A stretch of 64,000 nucleotides of DNA from Lichtheimia corymbifera B2541 (GCA_000697475.1 JNEU01001151.1:62001-126000); one strand, 5' to 3'. Counted from the stretch's first letter, positions 1 through 13,361 are shown. Numbers and translations are program-made. Notes: generated from the sequence alone by a model not told the origin.

Positions 1-455
1 AGTATTCGTTAATAACCAATTGCTGTCATTGCGTTTCGATAAACATATCCAAATCGTCATATAGGATCTCCATGCATTCATTTGCTTGAAGCTATCGACT
101 CTGGCATTGTCCTAATTTCAATCGTGTATAATGATATTCCCTGCGCAATATTGGCATGATATCGTTGGACGGGGTTGAAATGTCGATAAGGTTGTCGCAA
201 TCCTTCTTCTTTGCCATTGGATATGATGTCGTATACGCTGTGTTCAATGCCAGAGCCTCCTCGTGTATTCCAGTGTCGACGGCTAAAGTACATAGTGTCA
301 CCACAACGGATCTCATCGTCTCTTGTAGCTTCACTACATGATGTGCATGTCAATCAGCATCCTCTTCTTTCATATTATATATCACTCCCATCCACTTGTT
401 ACCTGGATATCCAAAACCAAGGGTGGAAAAAAGTCGCAACATCCAAACCAGAAAA

Positions 456-662
456 TCATGATTCAAGACTTTGTACTGCATCGTAAAATACGTTGAGATG
501 ATTGCCGTTGCTGTATCCCATCATCGTTTTACCTTGATAAATGGTGTATTCGAGTATATATGCCTTGGCAGTAGAGGAGCAGCTGGTGTCGTACAGTAAA
601 TACCTCCAAACTGCATTGGGATCGGACATTCTTGGGATTTTGATCTGCAACACTTCGAGCAC
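456..662 (-). pseudogene. Possible piggyBac-type transposase fragment
   Basis: A 68-codon open frame on the minus strand. Its middle reads like the piggyBac (DDE_Tnp_1_7) stretch in which a hydrophobic strand is followed by a Y-x-G-K turn; here the string is AYILEYTIYQGK. The first dozen residues come from the adjacent dispersed repeat. Frames beyond the stop codon are broken, so this would be a decayed fragment rather than a gene. The resemblance is from memory of the family pattern and rests on a short match, so a chance open frame is a real alternative. Confidence 0.25.
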
Positions 663-669
663 ACCATAA

Positions 670-960
670 ACATAATCACATGGATCATTTAAAAAACATA
701 CACTTCATAATGAAAATTCGGAAAGGGAGGGTATAATGTGGGGTTTACTATAACGCATGAAAATTGGGAAAGCGCCGGAAAAAAGAAAAAGCCAAACACT
801 ATACATTACCTTGGGATTCCCCATTTCGAACCTGAAACTTGGTCAGAAGATACTCTTGGATATACTGATCAACTCCATTCATTTAAAAACCACATGCTTC
901 ATTATAATAATCTTGATCGCGGGCGGGGACAGAGGTTGACCACCCCATCCGAGATCACAG
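670..960 (-). repeat. Dimer of a degenerate dispersed repeat (inverted copy)
   Basis: Read on the minus strand, two units each carry the core AATGAAG followed by a T-rich run and an ATGA/GTTGATCA segment. The CTTCA anchors on the plus strand lie at 703 and 897, exactly 194 bases apart. The same two units occur in opposite orientation near 43266 and 43460, again 194 bases apart, and share the linker TAGTAAACCCCACATTA. This is a dispersed repeat, not coding sequence. Confidence 0.75.
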
Positions 961-2002
961 TTCATGGGCAGCTTTGACACCAGGGTTGCCATACAGACAC
1001 ACAAGTGCATCATCCGAATCGACCAATTATTGTTGCTACTTTGAGCTTGTCATTATCAGAGAGCCATTGTACTTTAACACAGGCACTAAAGGCACTCCCA
1101 ATACAAGTAAAAAGAAGCTTGTCGACCTAGCATGTAAGGAAAAATTATCTATAATAGTATCAGGCACCTGCCCTCGGATATGATTCCTGCATCGAGGTAT
1201 CCGACCTTCCTCATGTTGCCATCTGTGCGTATGTTTGAGGCCGACGATACCTTTGTATTTGGCGAGCCTTTCTATACTACTTTGCACCGTGATATCGATG
1301 CCTCGAAATTGTTGGGATAGGAACAAAGACTCCTCGACCAAGCGGTGTCTCAACTACCATGACAATGAGTAAGGAAGAAGTGACGCTTGTTGGCGTGGGG
1401 CCATTCTTAAAAGGAGAATAAAAGGATGCTCTTTTTTTGGTAAACAACAGCAATGCATGTGCAATGGGTGCTCCTCTTTCCCACGTTATCCCGCAGTGAA
1501 TCTAACAAATATATCGAATTCGTCTCATTCAGTCAAGTGAGGACGACTCTAATATGGCCATCATCTTGTTGCCCAGATCGCAACACAGGCATCATGTTAA
1601 TGAAAGGTGAAAATGATACGGGTTGCATAACATCTAGACTCATGACTAGCGTGTACATACAACGTAATGGCTTCATCACGATGGGTATATGAATAATTGT
1701 TTAATATGCAGAGAACTGGCAAATAAAAGTGTGTATTAGAGGAACTACAACAAAGTCATCCGCAACTTTAGACAACCAACCTATATGCATTTCATGATCG
1801 TGTGTCTGATACGAACACCCATTAGATTGATAAATGGCACATGTTTACAAGTGCAATGTGAGCTTGTCAGCCATTAGGCGCGAGTGCATCGCGCCTGTGT
1901 GTGTCCAATGGTAGGAGTTCGTGTCAACCTACTATTTGATTTTGCTCTCTTTTTCTTTTTCGTGTCAAAACCCACTACGACTATATATCTTCTCTGATCA
2001 CC

Positions 2003-3155
2003 ATGACAAATCAAAAAGGCGTTGACGTTGGCATTCAAACCGAGAGCCATTGGGAAGATCCCAAGCAACGCAAGTACAGACGTTTGAAACACAAGGTTCT
2101 TGAATTCATTGCGGTAGGCACTTTTTGACATTCAAGCTATGATATCCAAGCTCATTTCACTTGGTTTATTATAGAAACACAAGAGTGCACAATCATCTGT
2201 GGATAAAGCCAACCGTCGAGTACAAGTGCTTCAGCAAGAGAAAAGGTGAATATGGCATGTTTATTATGGCATCCCTTTTATACTAAGCATGTGTATATAT
2301 GGACATTAGGCGATTGATGCGAGCCAACAAAAATGGGGGTATCGGGAATACCATTGCAACTGGTGAGACGGGGGAGACGGCCAAAACTGGCATTTTAAAA
2401 GAAGATGCTGACATGATGGACGAAGACGATGAGGTGGACCAGCTGGTAGATGAGGATGAAGAAATGGGCAAGTGAATATCCCCACCTATATCACGTGGTA
2501 CCTTTCATTTTCTAATGATTATACAGCAGGTGTATCTCCAACCCCCAAACCCAGACGAGTAACTGGATCAAGAAGGAAACCTGTCGAAGTGGCTCGAGAT
2601 GAGGATGGAAAGGTAATTTTGCCTGTTCAGATTGCATCTCTCAAGGTGATCGAGCTTGGCACGGTGGTCCACGATAGACCTGGATTCCATAGTGAGCGAT
2701 ATATTTGGCCAGTGGGATATACAGTTGAGCGGTAAGAATATTGATCCAAAATCAAGGCATATGCTGAATTTGGGTATATAAGGACATACATGAGCATGGT
2801 GGATGCTGAGAACCAGTCGACATATACCTGCAAAGTTGAGGATGGTGGCGATGGCCCAACAGTAAGTAAAAAGCCATAATCATCTTGCAAAAAGGAGTGA
2901 CTCATAATGTTATTATACAAGTTTACTATCCAAGCAGCAGATACACCTGATGAAGAAGTCATTTCAGCTCGAACACCAACAGGCGCATGGGCAACAGTCA
3001 TCAAACGAGCAAATGAAGTACGAAAGCGAGAATCGGCCAATGCTATCTCTGGACCGGAATACTTTGGATTCTCAAACCCACTCGTAGCTGAAATGATTGA
3101 AGCACTCCCAAACGCTGATGAATGCCAGTACTATGTTGCACGTAGCAAGCGATGA
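2003..3155 (+). CDS. FYRN/FYRC-domain nuclear protein, TBRG1-like
   Basis: Six exons (2003-2113, 2175-2245, 2310-2467, 2530-2731, 2783-2861, 2922-3155) give about 284 residues. The start ATG follows a good ACC-like context, and the N-terminus HWEDPKQRKYRRLK is basic. An acidic stretch follows, and then an FYRN module with RPGFHSERYIWPVGY and a glycine-rich KVEDGGDGP turn. An FYRC-type segment ending in PEYFGFSNPLV comes last. Tandem FYRN/FYRC domains occur in chromatin proteins such as MLL and in the small TBRG1 family, and the size here fits the latter. The role is probably nuclear chromatin-linked regulation, inferred from the domain only. Intron 3 appears to use a GC donor (GG|GCAAGT at 2466-2473), because the nearby GT donor breaks the frame. 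Confidence 0.8.
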
Positions 3156-3490
3156 TCATGATACATATCGTTCCCTGCTTTGTTTCCCTTTCCACCTTTT
3201 GTTGCTATGAGATTTATAAATTGTGTTGTGTATATGCCATTCTTTTACATTTATTCGACTTTTGATATTGAGAGAAGATGATGGGGGATAATGGATCATT
3301 TAAATTATATATAACTAGAGTAGAAACAAAGAATAAATGACATTGTAGTGGTAGCGGTTTGCAGGCACACCAATCACCGTCCCGCATTATGATCATTGAA
3401 TGGGTGGGGCAACGCTGGAACTTACCTTTTTGTACACCTTTATCTTTTTAAACCCTCTCCATTCCGGGAGTTTTGCAATCTTGCCTTACC

Positions 3491-6400
3491 ATGGCTGGCA
3501 GGCATCAAGGTATGTCGAGGATAAAGAGAGTCTGTTGTTGTCCATGCTAGTGTTGCTGCTGCTCTCATGGTCGTCATTCTGCAGTTGGGAGCAAGATTCG
3601 AATGGCCGTCTACCATAGACAGTTGCATAGCAATGTTGACAAGGAGAGGGGGATATGGTTGGATTAGAGATCGTGCAAGTAGTACTCACACTCTTACATA
3701 TAGCACAATTCACGCGTTATGCCTCGATGAATGCATCGTATCCCAATGTTGGACCCACCAACGGCGGCAATCCTCATGGCAATAGTGGTAACAACCTCGG
3801 CGTGCCTTTCCCGACACCCAATGGAGGCGGACCAGCCCAATCGTTGTCGCAGAATCTGTCAGCAGCATCAGTATCGTCTACAGGCATGGCAGGAGGATCA
3901 ATATATCATACAACGACACCTACAATGACATCGCCCTATTCCACTTCATCGTCACCTGGATATCATTCTCCCAATTTTCAAAGATATGGCACACATCAGC
4001 ATCATCGTCATCGTCACAGCAACAATCTCCAGCTCAGGAAATATACCCTTACGCCGCCTACTCCACAACCTCTAAGCAAATCAATGAAGTCTCTTGGATA
4101 TCCCGGCATGTATTATCAAAGACCAGATCAAGATGAGGATATCATGACAGAATCAAATGTTCGCAATGGTTTCATTGATCGACCAGCTGTTTCGGTAATG
4201 ATATATACATGTATACATAACAACCACAAGGAATACTGACTGACATTGCATGTATAGAATGAACATACCTGTGCTCATGATATGGTGTACAGCAAGCTAC
4301 AAGATGATCAACGGATATTGGGTGAATTAGGTGCCTTTGCTGTGGACGTTTTAAAAAGGAAACAGAACGCTGCTCGCATTACAGGGTAAGACATATTGCT
4401 TATACGCACAATTCGATCTCTAATCATTCTTGATAGACCTTCCACCTTCAGGCCACCCATGCGATCTACGTTGATAGAACCCAAAAAGGAGCAATGGATG
4501 CAAGATCTAGCCAATTCCACTATTCCCTTACGCAAGCTTGCTCGTAATGTCCCGCATGGCTTCAAGAATGAAAAGTTATTGGAGACACTAGCAGCAAAAC
4601 AAGTGCCGTTTTTACGTGCAACATGGTATATCAAAGTCGTTGGATTGTCTGAGATGGTAAGTCGTCTTCTCCTCATATGTATAAATGTCCATTTGATTAA
4701 CTTTCTCCCTCCTTTTTTTTCCTTAGCAAAGTCAACGTAATACAAACAACAATGGTGACGACCCTCATCAGAAAGCGTGGACCAAAGTAGTCACCGGTCA
4801 TCTACAAAAGCAATTGAAAGAGCTATCGCCTCCTCAGAGCTCCACATCATCATCATCCGTAACGACCGGTCGAGGTTATAAGATTTATCCAAGCACACCC
4901 AATAGCCATGAGAACATGTCGAGGACATGGTCATCACCTGAGAGTCGAGCCCAATTTGAGCAACGATGGGCCTACACCACGCAGTTGACAAAATGGCAAT
5001 ACTGTGAAGGCTTACTGGATCAGCGTTACTTCTTAAAGTGGACCCTGGACGTTTTATCAAAACACCATTCGTTTGAAGTCATATGGCTCATGTTGACATA
5101 TGTTGTACAAGACTATCTCGATGAATATCGAACGAATCGAGCACTCATGCTAATGCTTATCAAACCCTTGGTCAAGACGTATCATGCGGTAAGTATTTTG
5201 GTCATTAATGTGGCTTGCATTTACTAATGAGATGTATATACACCCTTAGCTTACTCAAGTCTTGGGCCAAGTGACCAACGAAGGATTGTTATGGGTGTAC
5301 GGAGAGATCAAAAAGCACATTGAGCGATTACTGCAGGTAATATGCCTATTTTCATGCAAGGGAGGATTATTGCATCTCATACAAGGTTCTTCTAGTCATT
5401 ATTCTTATCGACACCCGACGTCTTTGTCATACCCAAGCTTTATCATCAGTATCGCCATGTGTTTGATACAATATTCGGTGAAGAGACTCTCAAGGATCCA
5501 TCCGTCGCATTACCCGATATATGTCACGTGATGCAGCGATACTGGACAATGGTTAAGGCTCGCAATGAAGTATTCTGTGGGACCCTCGAGGAGAATCAAT
5601 TGCTATCTGACAGCAGTAAGGCCATGTTACAAGCGGTGGACACTACGTCGGATACAACCTCAGATGATGCACCACGACAGGGTCAAATGACTGAAGATCA
5701 AGTGATACGAATATTGGATAGCATTGGACGTAACGTTGACAGCGGCACGGGATTAATGATCAATGAGAATGGATGGGTGGATCTACGTGGACAAACAGCT
5801 ACAACAGCGTCGCATGCTATTTTCGGTTCCACTAAAGGTGCAATTGATTCAATCCAGCAACACGTTAGCGTTATGTGTCGGTGGGCTACTAGTGATTCAC
5901 GTCATGGCCATTGGCGACCTTATCTGGTAGCGTCTATTTTGCTGCGTTGGCGTGATCAGAATGCTACTCTACGCAACAGTACACTCCAAGATGCGCTGAT
6001 CAAATGGTTGGATGCTGAGATGGATGCTGGGCATGGGCAAGATACCAATGATATGGTCGACGTTGATATGACAGCGGATCAAGGTATGTTATATATATAT
6101 ATATATGTACACTGCATAACTTATCAGCTCATCTATTTCTTCTAGTGGTCGATGAACCCAAGCCAGCAGTGATCCTTTTGTTTGATACCCTTATTCGGAT
6201 GCAGCTCTTTTCATTTCAAAAGTTCCTACTTCGACTTATTGCACGAGGCGACTTGGAGCCCAAAAAGCGTGATCAACCACGCACACGTTGCTGTCTCAAT
6301 TATCTCGCTGCATTTCCATTAACACCAGCGCCATCGTCACTTGTAAATCAACGTCGTATCGCTCTTTATGGGACTCGAAATGGTCAAGCAAGCCAAGTGG

Positions 6401-9400
6401 AGGATGATACGTTGTTCCAGCTGAAACGCCTCGCGAAATTAGCTGTGGCAGCTTCACCCGAAGACGCTGAGAATGACAACGACATCAATTCATTGTTTGG
6501 GAAGGATGCAACGAACCTCACCCAACCAACCACCGATGACAGTATCCAATCATACGAGCTTTCATTATCCAATGCACTTGAAAGTGAATTATTACCCATT
6601 CTACGCAATGCCACCAGATACATCGTGCTAAGTTTCACTTCCGATTGGCTTATCCCTGAAGTTAAACGATTCGTTGTTAAAAGCGTCCCGTAAGTTTTCA
6701 TTCATGGAAGGGTATTTCTTTGTTCTAACATGTATCCATTATTCTAGTATTGGCGAAGATAATTGGAGGGTCATGACTTCCCCTGGTTCCTGTCTGCTGA
6801 ATACTCGACAATACGTTACCATTATCAAGATATTGGAGTATGCGCAGGATTATTTGAACGTCATTGATCTTGCACTGTGGATGTTGGACAAGAGCAACGA
6901 GCGTGCACTTTATTCATTTGCTATTGATACCCTTCGGAAGCATGCCAGTGTATGGAAGCTGCTCAACTATGGACAACGTATAGCGGATGCGATTTGGGAA
7001 AAGGTAGGTGGATGAAAAAAAGAGAGAATGTAACAAAGGTATGGATCATTGATTGGGAACAAATATTAGCACCAAAATCTGCAGAGCCAAAGTGTACGGG
7101 AACGCTGTTTGATGATGTACATGATCCAATTGGTACAAGAAGGATATTGGATAAGTGATGAGAAACGTGCCCAACTCCAACGAGATCTCCATTTTAAGGT
7201 AAGATTGGCGAGTGTGGGTCTATACAAACGCAAGTACTCAAACTAAGCCTATTTTAGCCAAAACGTACACAGTACATGGGCCGAAATTCCACATCATTAT
7301 CTACCGAGTTGAATCAGCTTATACGCAACCCAACAATGAGCAGTGTGCAGAATGCGGTGGATGCCGTGGGTGGAGGACACAATGCTGGTGCAGTGAACAA
7401 TTTCCTTCAATCAGTGTTTACGACTGCGTTTGATACATTACACCAATATGCCAAGGAGAATCGAATCACCTCCTTAAGCGTTGACCAAAGAGAACCGATA
7501 TACGAATTCCGACGACGAGTCTGCTCAATGGTCGATTTCATCAAGGCAGTTGCTGAGCAAACGACACTGACAGGGCAATTGGATCAAGTAGTGATACAAT
7601 GGTTACAGCAGCATTGCAGCCCATCAAGTGCTACAAAATTGGATGATCTTTATGAGCAGCACACGTGGCTTCCATTGTTTTTTGCGTTACTTGTGACACG
7701 TCGCCTTATCAGCATTGATTTAATACTCAAACACTTTTGTCTCCCCTGGCTCAACACAATTGGTATCGAAGCACAGCAGCGATGCGAATCTCAATGGACT
7801 GAAACAACCACAGAGACACAACCCTTACGGCAATTATGCAAGAATATTATCATTTTGGTGCGCATGCTCGTTGTACAAGAGAATCCCGAGCTGAATCCAA
7901 TCATGGAAGAGAATCAAGATGTTCCTGATAGCCTTTGGGTGCTTCGTGCTGAAGAGATTTTCCAGCTGCAGGTGCAACGACAACCCCAACTTGCAACCAA
8001 TCTCGACAAGCTGGATAACATGTTTGGATTGGTCCATAGCACAATCACCATTGTATCGAATCTTCCATTCAGCAGCCTGCTTATCCAAGATCTCGTCAGG
8101 CTACGCACTGATTTGCTACAGCTGGATTGGTTCCGTCGAGCTTGCACACGTGATGTCAATAGCATTTATCAACACTTTACAACAACAGGGGCAACCCCTG
8201 CCAGCACCAGCATCGACGGCGGTGATGAAATTCGTAAAAAGATGCTGAGCATTGTTGACGAGTTGATTGGTGGCAACATGAACCTTGTTAATGAGGCACC
8301 GGATAATATGGTACCGACAAGTAACGATATGGAGCCCAACTTTGGAGAAAGGCTGCAAGCAGTATTCGCCAATCTCAGTCAATGGAATGAAGAGCAGTGT
8401 CGTGTGCAACTCAATTTGCTTTTGGATAATATCATGTTACCGCCATCCTCATCCACAAGGCAAACATCACAAAATGAGAATGGTACCAGTGGTGCTGGTG
8501 GTGATGATGCAATAGCAGCAACAGCAGCAGCAACGTCAGCAAATGTAAACGCCACTGGTTCTGATAACGTGGTGCCGAACAATCCGGCTACAATGGACAT
8601 GGATTCAAGCCCTGCACCAACAGCTTCAATCGACTCCAACAAGGATCTGGATTTGTTTGTTCGATTTTATTTTGATGCAGTATTGTTTTCGGCAAACGAT
8701 AATGAAATTACGACAAACGCCCACCAACGCCGATTCGAGTTTTTACGCAATCTCATCCAGGGACTACGAAAACCAGTCCTGTTGGCATTATTGGACCATG
8801 GCATTCGCATGTTGGAAGGTCACGGTGCTGAGGAATTGGGATTCCCATATACGATCCTTCTAAAGAGCCACAACAGTCATCCTGATCAAGACAATGCACC
8901 ATGCTTTTACAGCGGAGAACAATATGCTCAACAATGCCAAGCCTTCTTCCAAATCATGCAACACTTGTTGGCAAAGGATGTTTGGACCGATACTCAAAAG
9001 ATTGCCCTTGTCAAGGCACTCTTCCGTCAAGTGGAGCAGTTCAGGAACGCCATGGCGGTATACATAGTGATGGAGAGCACAGACCACGTGTCCTTTGCGG
9101 AAGCATCCCGAGCAATCCAATTGACTAAAAGTTTGGTAAGTCATTTTTTGGGGGGGGTGATGAAAATGGTTGGTGTACCGATCATTTAATAACAATCTTT
9201 ATAGGATTTGGCAGTGACCATGCTTAAAACTGAAGGACTACCAGAAGATGAAGCTCAGAATGGACCTCGTGTAATGATTGAAGATATCCGTATCAGCCTC
9301 TTGCTCAGATTACGATTGCTCGTTCCTTTTGCATCATTGATCTGGGAACATCCAAATGCTGACCAATGTAACATTTTGGAATGGCTCCGCTTACTAGTGT

Positions 9401-10298
9401 CACTTTTGGGGGTAAGCACAAGTATGACAAAGTCCATATGATATATTTCTCTGACACTCGTAAATAGAATGCTATCGTCCATGGCAACGGTAGTCAAGAA
9501 CGCATATTTGAGTTTGTCCTGGATTTAGTATCGCTACTTATTGATGCTGGTATTATTGCTTACGTCTTTTTATCGCCAAAGCGAGATTACTGATTAGACA
9601 TCTTTTTGTATGTAGACATCGACCTCGATTTGAAAAAGACTTGCCTTGGCCATCTCTCGGTAAGTTTAGTGAATCGTAGAAATGATACCCAACGTCGTCC
9701 TTCATTTGTCTTACTTGTATTACGGTAGTCAATGCATGGAGAATTGAGTGGATTGCCAGCCATGTTCCATTCCCGAGTGAAACGGATTCTACCTTACTTG
9801 GCGCACAACATCTACTTATCCAACACGCGACTTGCATCATCCATACTTGGAGCACCGAACACGACCGATCCACAACAGCAACAACAACATGTGGAAGGAT
9901 GCATGAATACTTCAAGACCGTGGGAATGGCTCGAGGATTATGCAAATGAACCGCCACACGTCAATGATGCACCGATTAGCCTGGCACTTTTCCATGGATG
10001 CAAGGCTAAAAAGTCCGAGAATACCTATGTACGTTGGTATCATTTTGGCTTTGACGATGGTTTGACTACCATTGCTGATGAGGATGATGATACAACTGCT
10101 GTTCACGTGGGTATGGTTGGTTCAAGTCACCGTATGGGTCGTCGGAAAAAGCAGTTACCACAATCAACGGATGCGGCACCTATGGATACCAGTACTACCA
10201 CCACCAACACCACCAATACTATGTATACTGAGGACAATCAACAACATCCGCTGGCTAAGCGGCGTATTTCCGAAATGGAAGATGGCGAGTTGCCGTGA
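3491..10298 (+). CDS. MED12: Mediator complex subunit 12 (Srb8)
   Basis: Fifteen exons give about 1,934 residues with all phases closing: 3491-3509, 3704-4194, 4258-4385, 4437-4656, 4727-5188, 5250-5336, 5396-6083, 6146-6689, 6748-7003, 7070-7198, 7258-9135, 9205-9411, 9468-9549, 9616-9659 and 9729-10298. After a Ser/Asn/Gly-rich N-terminus comes the MED12 signature: TPPTPQPLSKS, an acidic turn, ESNVRNGFIDRPAV, then the helical block with RKLARNVPHGFKNEKLLETL and QVPFLRATWYIKV. MED12 belongs to the Mediator kinase module with CDK8, cyclin C and MED13, and tunes RNA polymerase II transcription in the nucleus. A long middle exon carries helical sequence with an Ala/Asn/Thr-rich low-complexity insert, and the C-terminus ends in a basic patch, KRRISEMEDGELP. 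The short first exon is my choice; ATG 3727 in exon 2 is the alternative start. The exon 10 acceptor could also be at 7084. Confidence 0.9.
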
Positions 10299-10592
10299 CA
10301 TTAGCCATACACGCCACCACTACTTACACATACACACTCACACAACATGTAAATTATATACGCACACCATTACTATTACATACATCACACCACCACATCC
10401 TATCCTACTCATATTCTTTCGTGAAAATAAAAAAGAGGGAAAATCAACGAACGTAGATTTAGTAGATACAGGTATTAGATGCGGGGATGCTGACTAGCAG
10501 CTTAAAAGGGGCAAAAGAGTGAGAGAGAAACAAGAAGGGGGTAACTAGCATTTGGGGGGAGCGATGAGGATATGTTGGTAATGCGTTACAGG

Positions 10593-10614
10593 GAGAGAGA
10601 GAGAGAGTGAGAGA
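10593..10614. repeat. GA microsatellite
   Basis: A run of GA dinucleotides lies between the convergent 3' ends of MED12 and the zinc-ribbon gene. It is simple sequence, probably within a 3' untranslated region. Confidence 0.8.
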
Positions 10615-10643
10615 TATTCTAGCATGTGTTAAGAGCACACTTT

Positions 10644-11348
10644 TTAGTGGCTTGTAGATGATGAAGGGGCTGTACCAGCAGCAGAAGTGGGATTGGGAGT
10701 GATAGCAGTAGCAGCCGTAGTAGTAGTAGTAGTAGGAGTGGTAGTAGCATTGCCATCATTGCCACCGCCACCACCACTGGTATCAATTTGGCAGCGACTA
10801 CATTGTTCACCTTGTCCAAGTGCACGATGACAAGTGGGACATACCAATCGGCAGTTGGAGCAAAACCACCCCGCTTTAAGAGGACGTCCACAACCGCACA
10901 GCGTTTGTTTCATCTCTTCCAAACCATCATCGTCATCATCATCGTCATCATCCAGCTCCTCTTCATGATGCATTGGTGGTGGAGTTGTCGTCGTTCTTTG
11001 TTGTGTTTCTTTACTGTCATGGTGCCCTGGCTGTGATGTGGGTGACTGTGCCTTGCTGGTGCTTTTGCGTCTCAAGATCTTATTGTGTAATCCGACGATT
11101 CGGTCAGTCATTTGGCGTGGAGATAAGCGCTTTTTCTTTTTGTTCTCTTTAGGAGAAGAAGGGCGATGTGTCTCATGTTGAATTGAGCGACTAGCGATAT
11201 CGTGGTGCTCGTTATTATTATCATTGGTGGTGTTTGTGTCATGACCAGCATGACTGCGACGAAAGCGTTTTGGTAGTGGTGCGCGACGCAAAAGCTGCTT
11301 TAAACGATTCTGGACACGCCTTCGAAGAGGTCCTTTTTCGCTCTCCAT
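10644..11348 (-). CDS. Unrecognised zinc-ribbon protein
   Basis: A single exon encodes 234 residues; I do not recognise the family. The N-terminus is strongly basic (KRFRRSH, KKKKRLSPRQ) and could be nuclear or nucleic-acid-binding. A run of nine aspartates follows. Around residues 150-187 there is a cysteine-rich module with four CxxC-type knuckles: CGCGRP, CSNC, CPTC and CSRC. The spacing suggests a double zinc ribbon binding two zinc ions. The tail is a Gly/Thr/Ala/Ser-rich low-complexity segment. The gene converges on MED12 with about 345 bp between the stop codons. The intact frame, the compact CxxC set and the lack of introns argue for a real gene; function unknown. Confidence 0.65.
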   Translation of the reverse strand: MESEKGPLRRRVQNRLKQLLRRAPLPKRFRRSHAGHDTNTTNDNNNEHHDIASRSIQHETHRPSSPKENKKKKRLSPRQMTDRIVGLHNKILRRKSTSKAQSPTSQPGHHDSKETQQRTTTTPPPMHHEEELDDDDDDDDDGLEEMKQTLCGCGRPLKAGWFCSNCRLVCPTCHRALGQGEQCSRCQIDTSGGGGGNDGNATTTPTTTTTTAATAITPNPTSAAGTAPSSSTSH

Positions 11349-13361
11349 TGCGTGGTGGATAAACAGGGAGAGAGATAAAAAAGATAAGCAAAGAAGAAAA
11401 AAGGAAAAGAAAAAAAGGAAGCACCAAAATCAGATTGTTCTTGTCCCATGGCCTGTTTATATAACAAGTGCCAAAAAAAAGTGTGCGAGGGTCTTGTGTG
11501 TATGTGTGTGTGTTACGCCAGCAAGTCAGCAAGTAGTAAAGCTGGCATACATTCCTATTTAGTAGTCAGAAACTGGGCGAAAAAGGTGATCAAAGCGCTC
11601 GTGTTGACAGATTACACATACACAAAAGCTCCCGGGTTAGTTGCCTTGTAAGTGGTATAGTCCCCCTTAACGTATTTTCTCTCTTGATCTCCCCACCCCC
11701 AAAAAAAACCTAGCTGATTACGAAAAAGTAAGATTTGCGCCCTTTTCTCTCATCCTGTCAATAAAGTTAGGCAGTCCAGACAACCATGATCCTGTTGCTA
11801 CTTAGGGGATTCTTCCAACAGGTCTTGTAAGAGGAAATGAAAAAACCTGATGATACATGTACGACTCTCTCACATCCATGATTCTGGTCTATTTATCACC
11901 TATCAATGCTGTCAGAGCGTTACATCATCCTGTATCAGAGTGAGAAAAACGGTCAACGAAAAAGATAAATCTTGTTTGACAAGCCTAGCCCTTGTATGTG
12001 TCACGTTCGCACATTTGTCAGTTGCTAAGTCCCCATGGTTACGAGTTAGAGAGGCAACGATAAAGGAAAAATATGATGAATTGGTTGCATGACGCGTCGT
12101 TTTTACGTGTACATACGCACACCCATATTGAAAGAAAAGACGATGCTTTCTAGCGTATTTACATATACGCCCAATGTCAGCCATTTCATTTCCCCAAAGC
12201 CATTTTTTCCTTTTCCCATGTACGGAAAGGTACGTGTGCGCTGTTGTTGTTGTCGTCCTCTTTCAAACGACGCACATCAATGATCCCGCCCATATAGGTA
12301 CTCAAATCTTGAACTTCGATCCATGACCCAAAGCAATGGATCGTACACGGTAGAACGATGATAGGGTGTGTAGCATTTGGCGGGGAGCATAAAGACGTTC
12401 AAAAAGCCGATCGTCCAAAGTCTCCAATATGGACTAGCGTTGATTGTGTATGGTGGTGACTTTAAGCTTTTGCCATTAAAGCATGGAGGTGCGGGTACTC
12501 TTGTATTTGTTTGGTGCGCTTGTTCAACATATATAATGCTACGGTGACACAAAGAATGAGAGATCTCCCTTGTTGTTACACACATGGTCCAAACATATAA
12601 TGAACGTATCATGGGCATTGGATGTGGCAGTGCCACAAACTCGGCTTGTCCCTCTTTTATGGCAAAGTCCTAGTTGTATGTGTAGGCTGCTACAGAGGGT
12701 GGGACATAACGCTGTGAGTCCTGGAATGGGTGATTATTGTGGAGATAGTCAATCGCGTAAATGCAGGGCTCATGTTTGCCTACTCTACATATTACACTCT
12801 GAGAAGAAGATAAGCCTCACTTTTAGAGCAGCTGCGTCTGCATTGTGCTTTGATACCATAAATGGGAGTCAAATCCACATTCATTGTATTTTCTTTGTGC
12901 TATGTGCTATTGTCTCATCCCTTTCTTCTCATACACCTACTACTAATAATGATAAATGGATTACCCGGTAATGAAGAATGAACGTAAAATAGCATCTTTC
13001 ATGCATGATATGTATGGTACTCTATCATCATTTGTCCTCATCTTATATTGTATACATATATCAAATGACGATCTATACATCATTGTTGCAAACTGCACCA
13101 ATAACGAGCCTACATAATATATCGACTTCCTCCCTGCGTGTATTGTGATGCTGTCGCTCATTCCCATTAGATCGTCATTACTACCGGGATAAAAATCGGC
13201 CTTCTTCTAAGGGGTAAAAAACATGCAAGAGGTGCATGCATGATGCATCTGCGACCAAATTTGTGATAAGGGATGTCTTTGATATCAAAAGCTTCATCCC
13301 ATGAAGAATCAATTTCACCTTTTCTTCTCCTCCTTTCCGATATTCTACGCATGAGCTCATT
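11349..13361. other. Intergenic, no gene recognised
   Basis: Two kilobases without a convincing coding region. It contains pyrimidine- and purine-rich tracts just upstream of the zinc-ribbon gene (11370-11420) that look like its 5' untranslated region. Open frames of 60-130 codons occur, but none shows a domain, exon-like flanks or favourable composition. No tRNA cloverleaf was seen. Confidence 0.5.

Larger units (their letters stand above)
1..2002. other. Gene-poor leading region
   Basis: No convincing intact gene is visible here. Open frames are short, overlap on both strands and show no recognisable domain. The stretch holds two degenerate repeat units near 670-960 and a possible transposase fragment at 456-662, both listed separately. 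The rest is AT-rich, and I see no RNA gene or promoter in it. A distal untranslated exon of the gene starting at 2003 cannot be excluded. Confidence 0.5.

Noticed and set aside
12310..12330. A TTCGATCC string resembling a tRNA T-loop
   Set aside because: No acceptor, D or anticodon stems can be formed around it.
12277..12971. Several open frames of 110-130 codons on both strands
   Set aside because: They overlap each other, show no coding pattern and have no splice partners.
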